Assembly: GCA_011009095.1 (NCBI GenBank)
Contig: VTPC01090618.1
Location: 33,856 to 97,855, forward strand
Source: Ignelater luminosus
Lineage: Eukaryota; Arthropoda; Insecta; Coleoptera; Elateridae
DNA length: 64,000 bases
Direction: 5' to 3'
Each line of letters opens with the position of its first letter. Position 1 is the first letter of the stretch. The notes under the pieces were generated by a model. That model had not been told where the DNA came from, searched no databases, and was given only the letters and a program-made list of their open reading frames with translations. The position numbers and the translations under genes were made by a program. This document shows positions 1 to 8,563 of this stretch, piece by piece.

Positions 1-705
1 CCCGTTCAATAGGAATGAGTACTTTATCCCAAAAACCTAGTCAGAAGATCGTGACTTAACATACATTTGTACAACTGTCTAGCTTCACTTCTTGGTTCGG
101 TGGTCTCATATGTACCATCCATCATGACCTGGAGAACTTGAAGTATATCGTCAAGGTCTTTATTTGTGTGCTTCACAGCTTCTACCCTTGCACTCTATCT
201 TGTTATAGACTCCGACTTAAAAACTGTAGGCACAGCGTTTTTGAGTTTTTCCCAGCGTTGAGTTGATGAGGCAAAACTAAGTAGAGAGCTTGAATCGTTC
301 CAAGAAATGTTACCATTATTGCGTTCTGTTTGGCTGCGTGTACACCAACCAAGTTGAGTGAGTGGTTATCACAGTTCACTTACACTTCCAGATGGTTCTT
401 CTCATTTATTCTTTCCTGAACATCACTTTTGTGTTCAGCCATTACAGCAGCGTTATCATAGCACAGTGACCGAAAATTCTGCAAGTCTCTTTTATCCTTT
501 TCTAACTGACTCAAAATGGTCTCAACTAAGTTCTTATCATCTTTCAGGTTCGTCTGAATAAAACCAAGAAACGATACAAACTGTTTCTTTTTTCAATATC
601 AACTTCCGCATATCTTATTATTTCTGAAATTTGCTTACCATGTCCCTTATCAGGAGTCGAATTGAACATGAGACCGAAGTACTTAACTTTACAAACTTTT
701 ACGCT
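1..705 (-). pseudogene. hAT transposase, DUF4371/ZMYM1-like, degenerate
   Basis: Minus-strand translation gives YFGLMFNSTPDKGHG near 695-650, the position of the first catalytic region (xSTPD) of DUF4371 hAT proteins. It continues with CYDNAAVMAEHKSDVQERI around 450 and then VNCDNHSLNLVGVHAA around 380-330, which matches the conserved C-H-SLNL block. After 300 the reading jumps frame to SSTQRWEKLKNAVPTVF and a C-terminal part ending near base 1. At least one in-frame stop (after INEKNHLEV) and one frameshift show that it is dead. The dimerisation end of the protein lies outside the window. In the family this protein is a cut-and-paste DDE transposase acting in the nucleus. The call rests on motif recognition only. 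Confidence 0.7.
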
Positions 706-1117
706 CAAGTTAAAGACGGGTGCTACATAGCAAGTGGCACCAATTGGCGCCCCTACCCATTGGCACCTAGGGTACGTACCCTGCCTGCCATACCCTAGAC
801 ACACCACTGCATTTATGTTAGGATAAAAGAAAGTATTTACTACAGGATGGTAGTTTACGGTACTTTTAATAATTCCACAGTTTTACCAGTTATACCTTCT
901 TAAACGTGTGCTTAACAAATAAATTCAACGGCCATTGGTTGCTGGTAGTCAATTTCCATAAATTATTACACCGTATAGTTTTTTATAATTTTTATTTATA
1001 TTTTTAATCAATGTAATATTATTTTATTATTAAACTTTTTTTTGAATTTTGGCTGCCTCAAAAACTTGGCTGCCCTTGGGTGGCTGCCTGCTCGCCCTAC
1101 CGGTTACGCCGGCCCTG
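1..1117 (-). mobile_element. hAT element (ZMYM1/DUF4371-like), 5' part, running off the window edge
   Basis: The minus strand of this stretch reads as a decayed hAT transposase (see the pseudogene entry). At 1117-1101 the minus strand begins CAGGGCCGGCGTAACCG, which looks like a hAT terminal inverted repeat. The next 8 bases outward (1118-1125, CATATGTT) would be the target duplication. The other end lies before base 1, so this cannot be tested here. The interval 720-1100 between the terminus and the coding remnant is AT-rich and untranslated. Confidence 0.6.
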
Positions 1118-2560
1118 CATATGTTTTGTGTTTAAGTTTATCTCTGACATAAAGTCTTAGCTTAATCCTTTAATAATTTGCACTGTTACATCTTTTAGAA
1201 CCAGTTGTACAATTTCGGTTTTTTAAGCTCATATTACAAAGATATTGTTGAAACAATCGTGTGATAACTTTACCTATTAACGAGTAAATAAGGGTTTTCT
1301 AAAAAATTAACGTTGAAAACAAAGAAAATAGAAAAAACTTCTCACTGTGGACAACTCCCCAACTTACCTACTTATTTTATAATAATGCATCTATACACAT
1401 TACTTTAATTCATTATTGCCTACATTAAAAACAGTAATGCAGTTTTAAATCACATTTACTTATTATAGATCTTTCTGTTTTATTATGATAAAGTACGAGT
1501 AACTAGAAAAATATAGAATTTCTTGAAGAACTTGTATCAACACTTGATAGGTTATATTTTTTATGACCTGGACCTAATTATTAACATTAATTTAAAAGAA
1601 TGCATTTAGGAAGATTTATAATAAATCAATATGTTATACCAATTCATTAATCTGAGGAATTCTATGATTTAATCATATATTTTTAATAATTTGTTTATAA
1701 AATCGTGTGTTAATATTAATTTCATACAGTATGTCATGTACATGTTTGCCAGGTTACGACATATTTAGATTCCTCGTTCTTTTTAAGAATAAGCCTAAAA
1801 ATAATCTGAATATTACAATAAACAAGATAACTCTTTCAGTCTTTTTTGTTTGAACAAACAAAGAAAATAGCAAATTGATAATGTTCTATGAAACTTGATG
1901 GAATTGGATTTTGGTTTCACTACGCATAAAAATCCTTCTGAGACAATTTAAATACAAACATGCTGTTTTTAATTTTTTGCATTAAATAAAGATCTTTAGC
2001 TTTTAGTTTATAACCAGCTAATGCATACCTAGTTTTAAAAAAACTGTCGTGGAGATTTATTAAATCTCTAGAATAAACCTATGTATAATTTCTTCTTGGT
2101 TTTACTTTTTACATCACCAATAACAAAAAAAGAGCAACTCAAATAAAGGAAATTCACAAAAAAAAGAAACAACCTATTAAACCCATGTCACATTTTCAAT
2201 CAAGTGGAAACACAAAAACTGAGTTTTTCTAAATTATTCTCACGTTTTATGATATTATCGTTGCACCTGCGTGTTAGCTTTTGAGGTATATACAATTATT
2301 GAACTCATAATGGATGCTTGAATAAAAATAAAGTCATGAAAAAACATTCGTTTTTATTAAGTTAACAAAGATATCATTATAAGTCAGTTTAGAATTAGTC
2401 CTTCAGATTCTAATATACTTACTAGAGGTTTAATCCTATAGTAGCAAAGGAAACAAAATAAATGTAGAAAACGTAAAAGTTAATTAAAATGCATTTATGA
2501 TTTTTATGGTTTATCATATAAAAAAGTTTCAGATTTCTTAACCCAAATGAGAGATTTTAG
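1118..2560. other. AT-rich intergenic, nothing recognised
   Basis: About 1.4 kb of very AT-rich DNA with no open frame longer than a few dozen codons that resembles a protein. No inverted ends or tRNA-like boxes were seen. Confidence 0.5.
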
Positions 2561-2564
2561 ATTT

Positions 2565-3461
2565 CTAGAAATTTGTGTATGTTGTGGTTTACCTTTTTCT
2601 AATAGTCAATAAGTAAAATACCCTTAGCATTCCAAAAAAAACAGAAGCGATTACTTTTCCAGCCGATAGAACTGTTTTTACCTTCTTCGGGGCGGATTCT
2701 CCCTGGCCAACCCACTGTTCTGGCTGTTGTTTGGCTTCTGAGATATAATGGTAAATCCAAGTTTTGTCCATAATCATAAATTCGAGCACAAATGCGTTAT
2801 TGCTTCGGAATGAGCAGACACCGCACCCATCTTGCTGAAAGTTTTTTTTAATCCCAACTCTTGGTGCAGTATATTGTAACGCGTCACCCCTAGAATATAC
2901 TGGAAAATCTCCCGAACAGTCGCGAACAAGCTGGTCGAATGCGCCGAAGAAGTCTCGAACTATTCAGAGTCGAATGTGCAGAAAAATGGCGGGAATCTTC
3001 TAACCCCACCGAGAACTAAAGCGGGAACGAATATAAGACTGCGTTGATCGAACCGAAGGAGTTTTACAGTCAATCAGCTAGTAGTTACGAACGAAATAAA
3101 TGTTAAATAGTGATAAATAAATTCTTCTGTGCGTAAAAAAATAAATAACAATATTGACAACTCGTTCATACGAGACGCCCACAGCCTTAACTATTTCACA
3201 AACTATTATTCGACGATCGTCTAAAACCATATTATGGATCCTGTCAATGATTTCTGGAGTAGTCAGAGATTTCGGGTGCCCCGAACAAGGCTCATCAACT
3301 GTGTGAGTACATACACGTTGGAATTCAGACATCCAAACGCTTACAGTGGAAAACGATGGTAAAGAGTCGGCAAAAACAGAATCCAATCTGGCCTTAACTT
3401 CTGTGGCTGTTTTGCCCTTCAAATAAAAAAAAATAATAACAGCTCTATTTTTCTTCTTCAC
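2565..3461 (-). pseudogene. mariner transposase (DD34D type), broken
   Basis: The N-terminal piece (3461-3155) has the mariner helix-turn-helix pattern: AVIIFFYLKGKTATEV, then STVSVWMSEFQR, then SGHPKSLTTPEIIDRIH and VGVSYERVVNI. The downstream piece (2874-2565) contains MDKTWIYHYISEAKQQ, equivalent to the first catalytic motif (normally DETWIHHY, here DK), then PKKVKTVLSAGKVIASVFF. The two pieces are separated exactly by the solo LTR plus one copy of its 4-bp target duplication. If these are disregarded the two codon series meet in the same frame at VNI/LHQ. A stop inside the second part (near 2795) and loss of the second and third catalytic aspartates make it non-functional. Confidence 0.8.
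2875..3150. repeat. Solo LTR (276 bp), probably Gypsy-like, inserted in mariner
   Basis: The segment begins TGTAACGCGTCACCCC and ends AAATAACA, the TG...CA ends of an LTR. It is flanked by the 4-bp direct repeat ATAT at 2871-2874 and 3151-3154. It is much more GC-rich than its surroundings in the first half. It contains ATATAAG (around 3032) as a possible TATA element and an AATAAA-like tail (around 3115-3120), suggesting that transcription reads left to right. No internal retroelement genes are present, so this is the product of LTR-LTR recombination. A 4-bp duplication fits some Gypsy lineages. Confidence 0.8.
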
Positions 3462-3642
3462 AATTGAGAAATTACGAAATACAAATGCATCAACGGTTAT
3501 CGAAAGTGAACTAAATAACAGATCAATTTGATTCTTTTCCTATGAATAATTGAAATACCAGCCTACTAGATGATCCAAAATAAATTGAATTACAGTCGCC
3601 ATCTAGGGGCGATTCTGGAAACTTTTTAATCCAGCCTCGTAT

Positions 3643-4744
3643 AATGTTTAGGTTTTCTGGAACTCGACTGTATTCTTTAATTTCAAATTCAGTTTTCTAG
3701 ATTTTAGAATTTTCTTAAATATTTTTCCAATAATATCGAGAAAGGCAATAATACATCTTGAAGATCGTGTCGAAAATGGCCTTCTTTAAAGTCTAGGGAA
3801 AGTATGGGCAATGAGGATAACAATTGAAGATATGGGGCAGATAATAACCGTGTCGTTGCCTGGAGAATACAGGTCTCTATACAATATAGTTCTAAGATAA
3901 CGCAGATTAGATTAGTCTGCATACTAAGAATTCTGTTTGCATTCTTAAAATAAGGTGGCAGTAGCATGGATATTCGAATGACCTTCACCTTCGCTTTACC
4001 AGCCAACAGAAATATGTGCAATCAAACTTACAGGAAGATCGCACAACCACCCTCTAATACTTTAACAAAACTAATTGCATTAGGTATACTATAAATGATA
4101 CTGCATCTTCACTGTTATAAGTAAATATTCATTGACCAGCATGCTTCTAGCCCATCAGCCACCAGCTGACATAACTTTCGCAACGCCGTGGAGCACGCAA
4201 GATTGTAGTGGAGTTTTTTGGAACTGAGAGCAGTTTCCTATCTAATTCCTGTTAGCCCGGGTAAAGTCGTTCTAGCCAGTATTTCAAATCGTATCGAAGA
4301 CATTGACCTAACTCTGCCATTCCCTGTGGTGCATCTTTTACATTTAGTTATTAGATATCCACAGTTTTTTTGATGTCGTCGTTTACCCATCCTATTATTA
4401 GAGCAGGTTTTCTTTGGCCTTTGTCTAGCATCTTGGTCAAAGTCAGCTTTACAAGTTAGTGCGTACTTTGATTTTTAAGTGTATCATCCTGAATGAGACA
4501 GGACAGGGGTAGAAAAATTAATCTTTAAACCGATTTTTGTATCCCTACAACGATGGTACACCCTAACTGGTTTAACGTCTGAAGCCGACCTTGATCTTGG
4601 TTTTCATTAAATTCTGCTTTTCTTTCCATTTTATATATTCTTTGAACTACCAACAAGTTATTTCTTAAACTAGATTGTACAGATTTGTGCATTCCAGCTT
4701 TGAAGGTATTCTTCTTAATTAAAGAAATATTAATACTAGTTCCA
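3643..4744. other. Intergenic, no recognised gene
   Basis: Moderately AT-rich. Open frames up to 105 codons (for example 3704-4021 minus) have no recognisable motif and no codon-like bias. Positions 4140-4500 are slightly more GC-rich and could be an old unclassified repeat. The left part of the broken peptide-gene copy (4719-4744) overlaps the right edge. Confidence 0.4.
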
Positions 4745-4854
4745 AAGCCGTAGAAATAATAATTAATGATAAAATGCAAAGCGTTTCCTACAATAGAAAA
4801 ATATTTTTTGTTTCGTTAAAAAAATAAAAATTATTCTACACATACCTTCAACAT
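4719..4854 (-). pseudogene. Partial copy of small secreted-peptide gene (exon 1, intron, signal peptide)
   Basis: Exon 1 (4854-4846, Met-Leu-Lys) is followed by a GT...AG intron and an exon 2 start at 4787 encoding ETLCILSLIIISTA. This is identical to the signal peptide of the gene at 5403-5706. Identity then stops abruptly at 4745 and the frame closes after 10 unrelated residues (TAA at 4719-4721), giving only 25 aa. The copied block 4745-4924 matches 5597-5776 over 180 bp with no gap and one mismatch that I could find, so the duplication is recent. The block does not carry the TATA box of the intact gene, so the copy is probably not expressed normally. A different 84-codon frame over the same bases has no support. 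Confidence 0.65.
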
Positions 4855-4924
4855 TGTGATATGCCACCTCAACAGTCTTTTATCGCTATAAGCTTTTAAG
4901 TATTTCAAAAGAGATTTCAACAGC
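4745..4924. repeat. 180-bp direct duplication, copy A (partner 5597-5776)
   Basis: Nearly identical to 5597-5776, with equal length and one substitution near 4874/5726. It covers the 5' leader, the 9-base exon 1, the intron and the signal-peptide codons of the secreted-peptide gene. No inverted ends flank it, so segmental duplication or gene conversion is more likely than transposition. Confidence 0.85.
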
Positions 4925-5402
4925 TTAATTCTAATTATTTGATAAAATATAAATAAAATTACACTGCACAAGAAAATCTTCTCTGACGATTACTTTTTAT
5001 TATCAAACTACAATTTTATATGGCATATTACATTTACAAAGTTGAGATAAAACAGAACGTATTATAATAAAAAAGTGATGTATACATCATTTATTGATAA
5101 TAAATAAAAATCAACTTTTAGAGGAGGAAATTATAAAAATGTAGTTATTATTACTAAAATTCTTAAAGATTAAAACACAAAACTTCATTTTTACATTTTA
5201 TTTTTTCTCCAAGCAAACTTACTATTAAATAAAATAACGAATGTTGTAAACAAAATAAAAAATAAATTATAGATATAGGAATTAAGGACAGAAGGTCTTA
5301 ATTAATCTAGAAATTTCTGATACACCAGAGTTTAGCGCGTTATCTAACGTTGAAATCACTTAATTTAGATATTATTTTTAAGTGTTTTCAATTGCATGTA
5401 TT
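4925..5402. other. AT-rich spacer
   Basis: Lies between the broken copy and the 3' end of the first intact secreted-peptide gene. Over 80% A/T by eye, with no gene recognised. The 3' UTR and polyadenylation site of the gene at 5403-5706 should fall here. Confidence 0.4.
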
Positions 5403-5706
5403 TTATCCTCTCCATCCAAGAGGACGATTCCATCCCAAAGGAAGACCGTAATGCGGAAGTTGATGCTTCCAGCCCAATTTGTCACCCCACTGATTATTAT
5501 AACCGTAATTGCCACCATAATACACCCGATAGACGGTTTGTGCGTCTTTCATCAATTCTGGTTGATTCTGAATTTCAAGATTACTTCCAGTAGGATAAGC
5601 CGTAGAAATAATAATTAATGATAAAATGCAAAGCGTTTCCTACAATAGAAAAATATTTTTTGTTTCGTTAAAAAAATAAAAATTATTCTACACATACCTT
5701 CAACAT
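5403..5706 (-). CDS. Small secreted Gly/Tyr/Trp-rich peptide, 81 aa, two exons
   Basis: Exon 1 is only nine coding bases (5706-5698, Met-Leu-Lys). It is joined across a 58-bp GT...AG intron (5697-5640) to exon 2 (5639-5403, stop TAA). Phases agree and give 81 residues. Residues 1-18 form a clear signal peptide (K-E-T-L then the hydrophobic CILSLIIISTA). The mature part has an acidic/polar stretch (LEIQNQPELMKDAQTVYR) and then a Gly/Tyr/Trp-rich tail with YYGGNYGYNNQWGDK and LPLGWNRPLGW. There are no cysteines in the mature part, so it is not a disulphide peptide. Small Gly-Tyr-Trp-rich secreted proteins in insects are often cuticular or salivary or silk-associated. I do not recognise this one and assign no function. 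Its neighbour at 6050-6380 has the same layout and is a likely tandem paralogue. Confidence 0.7.
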
Positions 5707-5776
5707 TGTGATATGCCACCTCAGCAGTCTTTTATCGCTATAAGCTTTTAAGTATTTCAAAAGAGATTTCAACAGC
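5597..5776. repeat. 180-bp direct duplication, copy B (partner 4745-4924)
   Basis: Second copy of the block described at 4745-4924. Here it is part of an intact gene (exon 1, intron and signal-peptide codons). Confidence 0.85.
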
Positions 5777-5800
5777 GAATGCATCTAAACTCCCTAAAAC

Positions 5801-5810
5801 TATTTATATA
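5801..5810 (-). promoter_or_regulatory. TATA box of the 81-aa secreted-peptide gene
   Basis: Minus strand TATATAAATA, preceded by GGCC, about 104 bases before the start codon. The 12-mer GGCCTATATAAA is identical in the promoter of the neighbouring gene (6453-6466), which supports shared regulation. The exact start of transcription cannot be read. Confidence 0.6.
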
Positions 5811-6049
5811 GGCCTACTAGATTATTTCTTTCTTTTTTTCTTATTTGTTTCTAAGGTAGTAGTTGTAACGGCAGTTATATCATGGTATTCAAGATCATCG
5901 CCCTTTCTAGATGGGTTTTCTTGGTGTTAGTGTCAAAATTTAAATGATAGGCCAGTTATTTATTACACAATACACATTTTATTAACGTATTTTATTTAAA
6001 ACTGATGTATAATAATGGTTATTTACATGATCATTCTTTTTAATAAACT

Positions 6050-6380
6050 TTACTTTCCTGGAGCTTGGGTACTATAATATCTGTTCCAATAATTATTTCT
6101 CCAGTAATTATTAATACCCCACCATCCTCTGGGATATTGCCAAGTCCATCCTGTAGGGCCCCAAGCCCAATAGCCACCTATTCCATATCTGTTTCCTCCC
6201 CAACCCCATTGCGGTACAGCTCCCGAAGGGTTTTGTGTAGGAGACATTATATAAGGGTCTTGGCAAAATGAAACTGCGACCACGGTTAAGATAAACACTA
6301 GGAGTTCCTATTTATAATAAAGAAAAACTAAATATTAAAAAACAAACTTCAAAATACCAATTTTAACATACCTTAAACAT
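6050..6380 (-). CDS. Small secreted Gly/Trp/Tyr-rich peptide, 88 aa, two exons
   Basis: Exon 1 is nine coding bases (6380-6372, Met-Phe-Lys). A 64-bp GT...AG intron (6371-6308) leads to exon 2 (6307-6050). The joined frame is 88 residues. Residues 1-18 (after MFK: ELLVFILTVVAVSF) are a signal peptide, with a likely cleavage near C-Q-D. The mature peptide has a Pro/Ser-rich start, then repeated Trp-Gly pairs (PQWGWGGNRYGIGGYWAWG) and a Trp/Asn/Tyr tail (NNYWRNNYWNRYY). Eleven or so tryptophans in under 70 residues is exceptional. The shared 9-base first exon, phase-0 intron and promoter motif mark it as a paralogue of the gene at 5403-5706, although the mature parts have diverged. Structural (cuticle, silk, adhesive) or immune roles are possible, and none can be shown here. 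Confidence 0.75.
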
Positions 6381-6452
6381 GATTGATGCACTGCTTAGAT
6401 GTTTAAGGAATGAGAACGATTTAAAAAATATAGGAATTACATTCAAATTGAG

Positions 6453-6462
6453 ATTTTATATA
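6453..6462 (-). promoter_or_regulatory. TATA box of the 88-aa secreted-peptide gene
   Basis: Minus strand TATATAAAAT preceded by GGGCC, about 82 bases upstream of the start codon. It shares GGCCTATATAAA with the box at 5801-5814. Confidence 0.6.
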
Positions 6463-8129
6463 GGCCCGTATGTTTATTTGTAACCAATTTTAGATCATTA
6501 CCCGTGACTTCAAATAAAAGTCTTTTTGTACTCTTGACGGGTGTTCCCCTAGTTTCTACCTAAAATTATATTTTTAATGTAATAATTCTTTATTAGGTAG
6601 ATACGTCTATAATCTGAGTCAACATATAAATTGCATTAGCATTATAAAATGCGCTGAACAGAATTAATTTTATAAAGTATGTTAAATGTATAGAAAGTGT
6701 TGTTATCAAATTCAGGAGCCTTTCTTATTCTATTTTTCATCAAAATACAAAACGTAATTAAAAACTTTGACAAAAGATTTCCAACTATAGATACAATATT
6801 TATACTGATCTAAATTTTGCCTTATTTTCCGCTAGCTTCGCGTTTCTGGAATGTTTACTATAAAACTGAATAACAATAATGACAAATCATTTTTTATTTA
6901 TTTGTGCTTTTATGATAGGCTTTTTAAACTTAAAAGGTCTCATTCGTTTAGCCTTGTGTAGATTTTTTAATCACATCTAAAATTACCTTGTAGTACATGT
7001 GACAATGAGTAATACTATTATTATAAAGCATATCTAATGATTGAAGAAATTAGTTCTCTGAATATTCGTATCGTTATCAATTTATCATTTCTAAAAATAA
7101 ATATTTTCGTATAAAAATAATTATATTTGTATTTCTTTGTTATATTTTTCTTTTGAAACTAGTTAAAAGCCAAAAAAAGATAAAAAAAGTTCTTAAACTT
7201 TATGTAGGTGTAAGATATCGAAAACATTATGATGGGTTGCAATTTCTTTTCTTTGTTCTATTCATGTAATACAAACTTATATGCTGTTTTACTACTCGAA
7301 TCTTAGAAGTTATAAACCATAGAAAAGTTTACTGAAAATAGTTGCGTTGAAAACAGTTACCCACTTTAGAGGCCAATTAATTTCGTTTTCTCGAAAAACT
7401 TCATATCGACCAAGATCATAAAATTCCTTTAATATCTACAATTCCTGTAGTAAGAAAAAAATAATTATAACTATAATATATTATAACAACAATGTAAATT
7501 TTATTTCTGTAGAAGTTTACACGAGTTTCACAAAATTCCCCTAAAGGATTTACTACATAGTCTCTAATTCTAATACTGGTTGTTGGAAATAATAAGTTAT
7601 GAAATTTAAAATTAATTTAATTTGGGAAATGTTGCGCAATATTTAAAAATTCCCCTGAAAAGAAATATTTGTTAGTCACCCTTAGAAGCCTTTGTGAGAT
7701 ATCAAGGGAACGCAGTCATCTTTCTAGGTAGATGCAGCATTAATGCACTTTTAAGGACACCTTGTGCAACTTCTTGAAATCTAACATCACATATACCACG
7801 ACACAACCCCTTGTCATGAGTGGTAACATCAAAGTTATAAAAGGAAAGGAATTATGGTTTAAAGCAGTTGTTTTCTATATTTCATCATTTACAATAGTTC
7901 TGTCATATATTTCGAGTAATTTAAGTTGTTTTTCATGCAGTAATATATTAGCAAAAGACCCCTTTTAAAATTGTAATAATTATTTAAAGTATTTTAGTAA
8001 TAATCTAAATTTGATATAATATTTTAATCGTGTTCACGTTTTACCTGTTAAAAAGAAAATTTAATTTATCTCGTACCCTCTCTTTGTTAGTTTAATTAGT
8101 CGGGTTAATAACACTGATAAACAATGATT
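6463..8129. other. AT-rich intergenic, nothing recognised
   Basis: No protein-like frame, tRNA box or inverted terminus was found. Frames such as 7762-7968 have no motif. Confidence 0.4.
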
Positions 8130-8280
8130 TTGTTACTGGCATAAGAGAGGGAGAATCTTATAGGATTTTTCCCGCTGATTCTGAATTTGCCTTTAGAATC
8201 TTCCTATCACTCACCAATTTTACACAGTTGGCGTCTTTTTCGGCTAAAATCACGTATGAATGAAGAATACTAGCTATATG
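8130..8280. repeat. Inverted repeat, left copy (partner 10425-10610)
   Basis: Reads TTACTGGCATAAGAGAGG, then TTTCCCGCTGATTC, then TTCCTATCAC, then GGCTAAAAT. The reverse complement of 10610-10480 shows the same series in the same order (TTACTGGCATAGGAGAGG, TTTCCCGCTGATTC, TTCCTATCAC, GGCTAAAAT). I estimate about three quarters identity by eye. The two copies face each other across the CR1-like LINE. Confidence 0.65.
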
Positions 8281-8313
8281 TGCTATCGTTCTTCAAGTGT
8301 ACATGTTAAGTAC

Positions 8314-8341
8314 TTATTATTATTATTATTATTATTATTAT
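8314..8341. repeat. (TTA)n microsatellite
   Basis: About nine TTA/ATT units. On the minus strand it sits just after the end of the LINE ORF2, so it may be the simple-repeat 3' tail typical of CR1-like elements. Confidence 0.8.
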
Positions 8342-8563
8342 ATCGTCATTATTAATAAATTAATAAATTTTGTTTACATTGTAAACTTAAAATAAAAAGC
8401 TAAACTTAAATACATGCAATCTAATCCCCTGGCGAAATTTAGCCAAAGGCTACTCTGTTTAACCAAGAAATTAGATGCAAAGTAAAAAAATAAAGATAAA
8501 ATAAATAAGAAATTCTGACTGCAAAGCAGTAGACAGGTAGGCAGATGATGAAGGGACAAAAAA

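Larger units (their letters stand above)
2560..3642 (-). mobile_element. mariner element, 3'-truncated, split by a solo LTR
   Basis: The transposase remnant reads right to left. The 5' end is marked by a mariner-like terminus, minus strand TACGAGGCTGGATTAAAAAG starting near 3642, flanked by TA. The 5' untranslated part (3462-3640) is followed by the helix-turn-helix region, then an inserted LTR (2875-3150), then the start of the catalytic domain. Recognisable homology stops near 2560 and no 3' inverted repeat was found, so the element is truncated. Confidence 0.75.

Noticed and set aside
5382..5618. Plus-strand 78-codon frame
   Set aside because: It is the opposite strand of exon 2 of the secreted-peptide gene.
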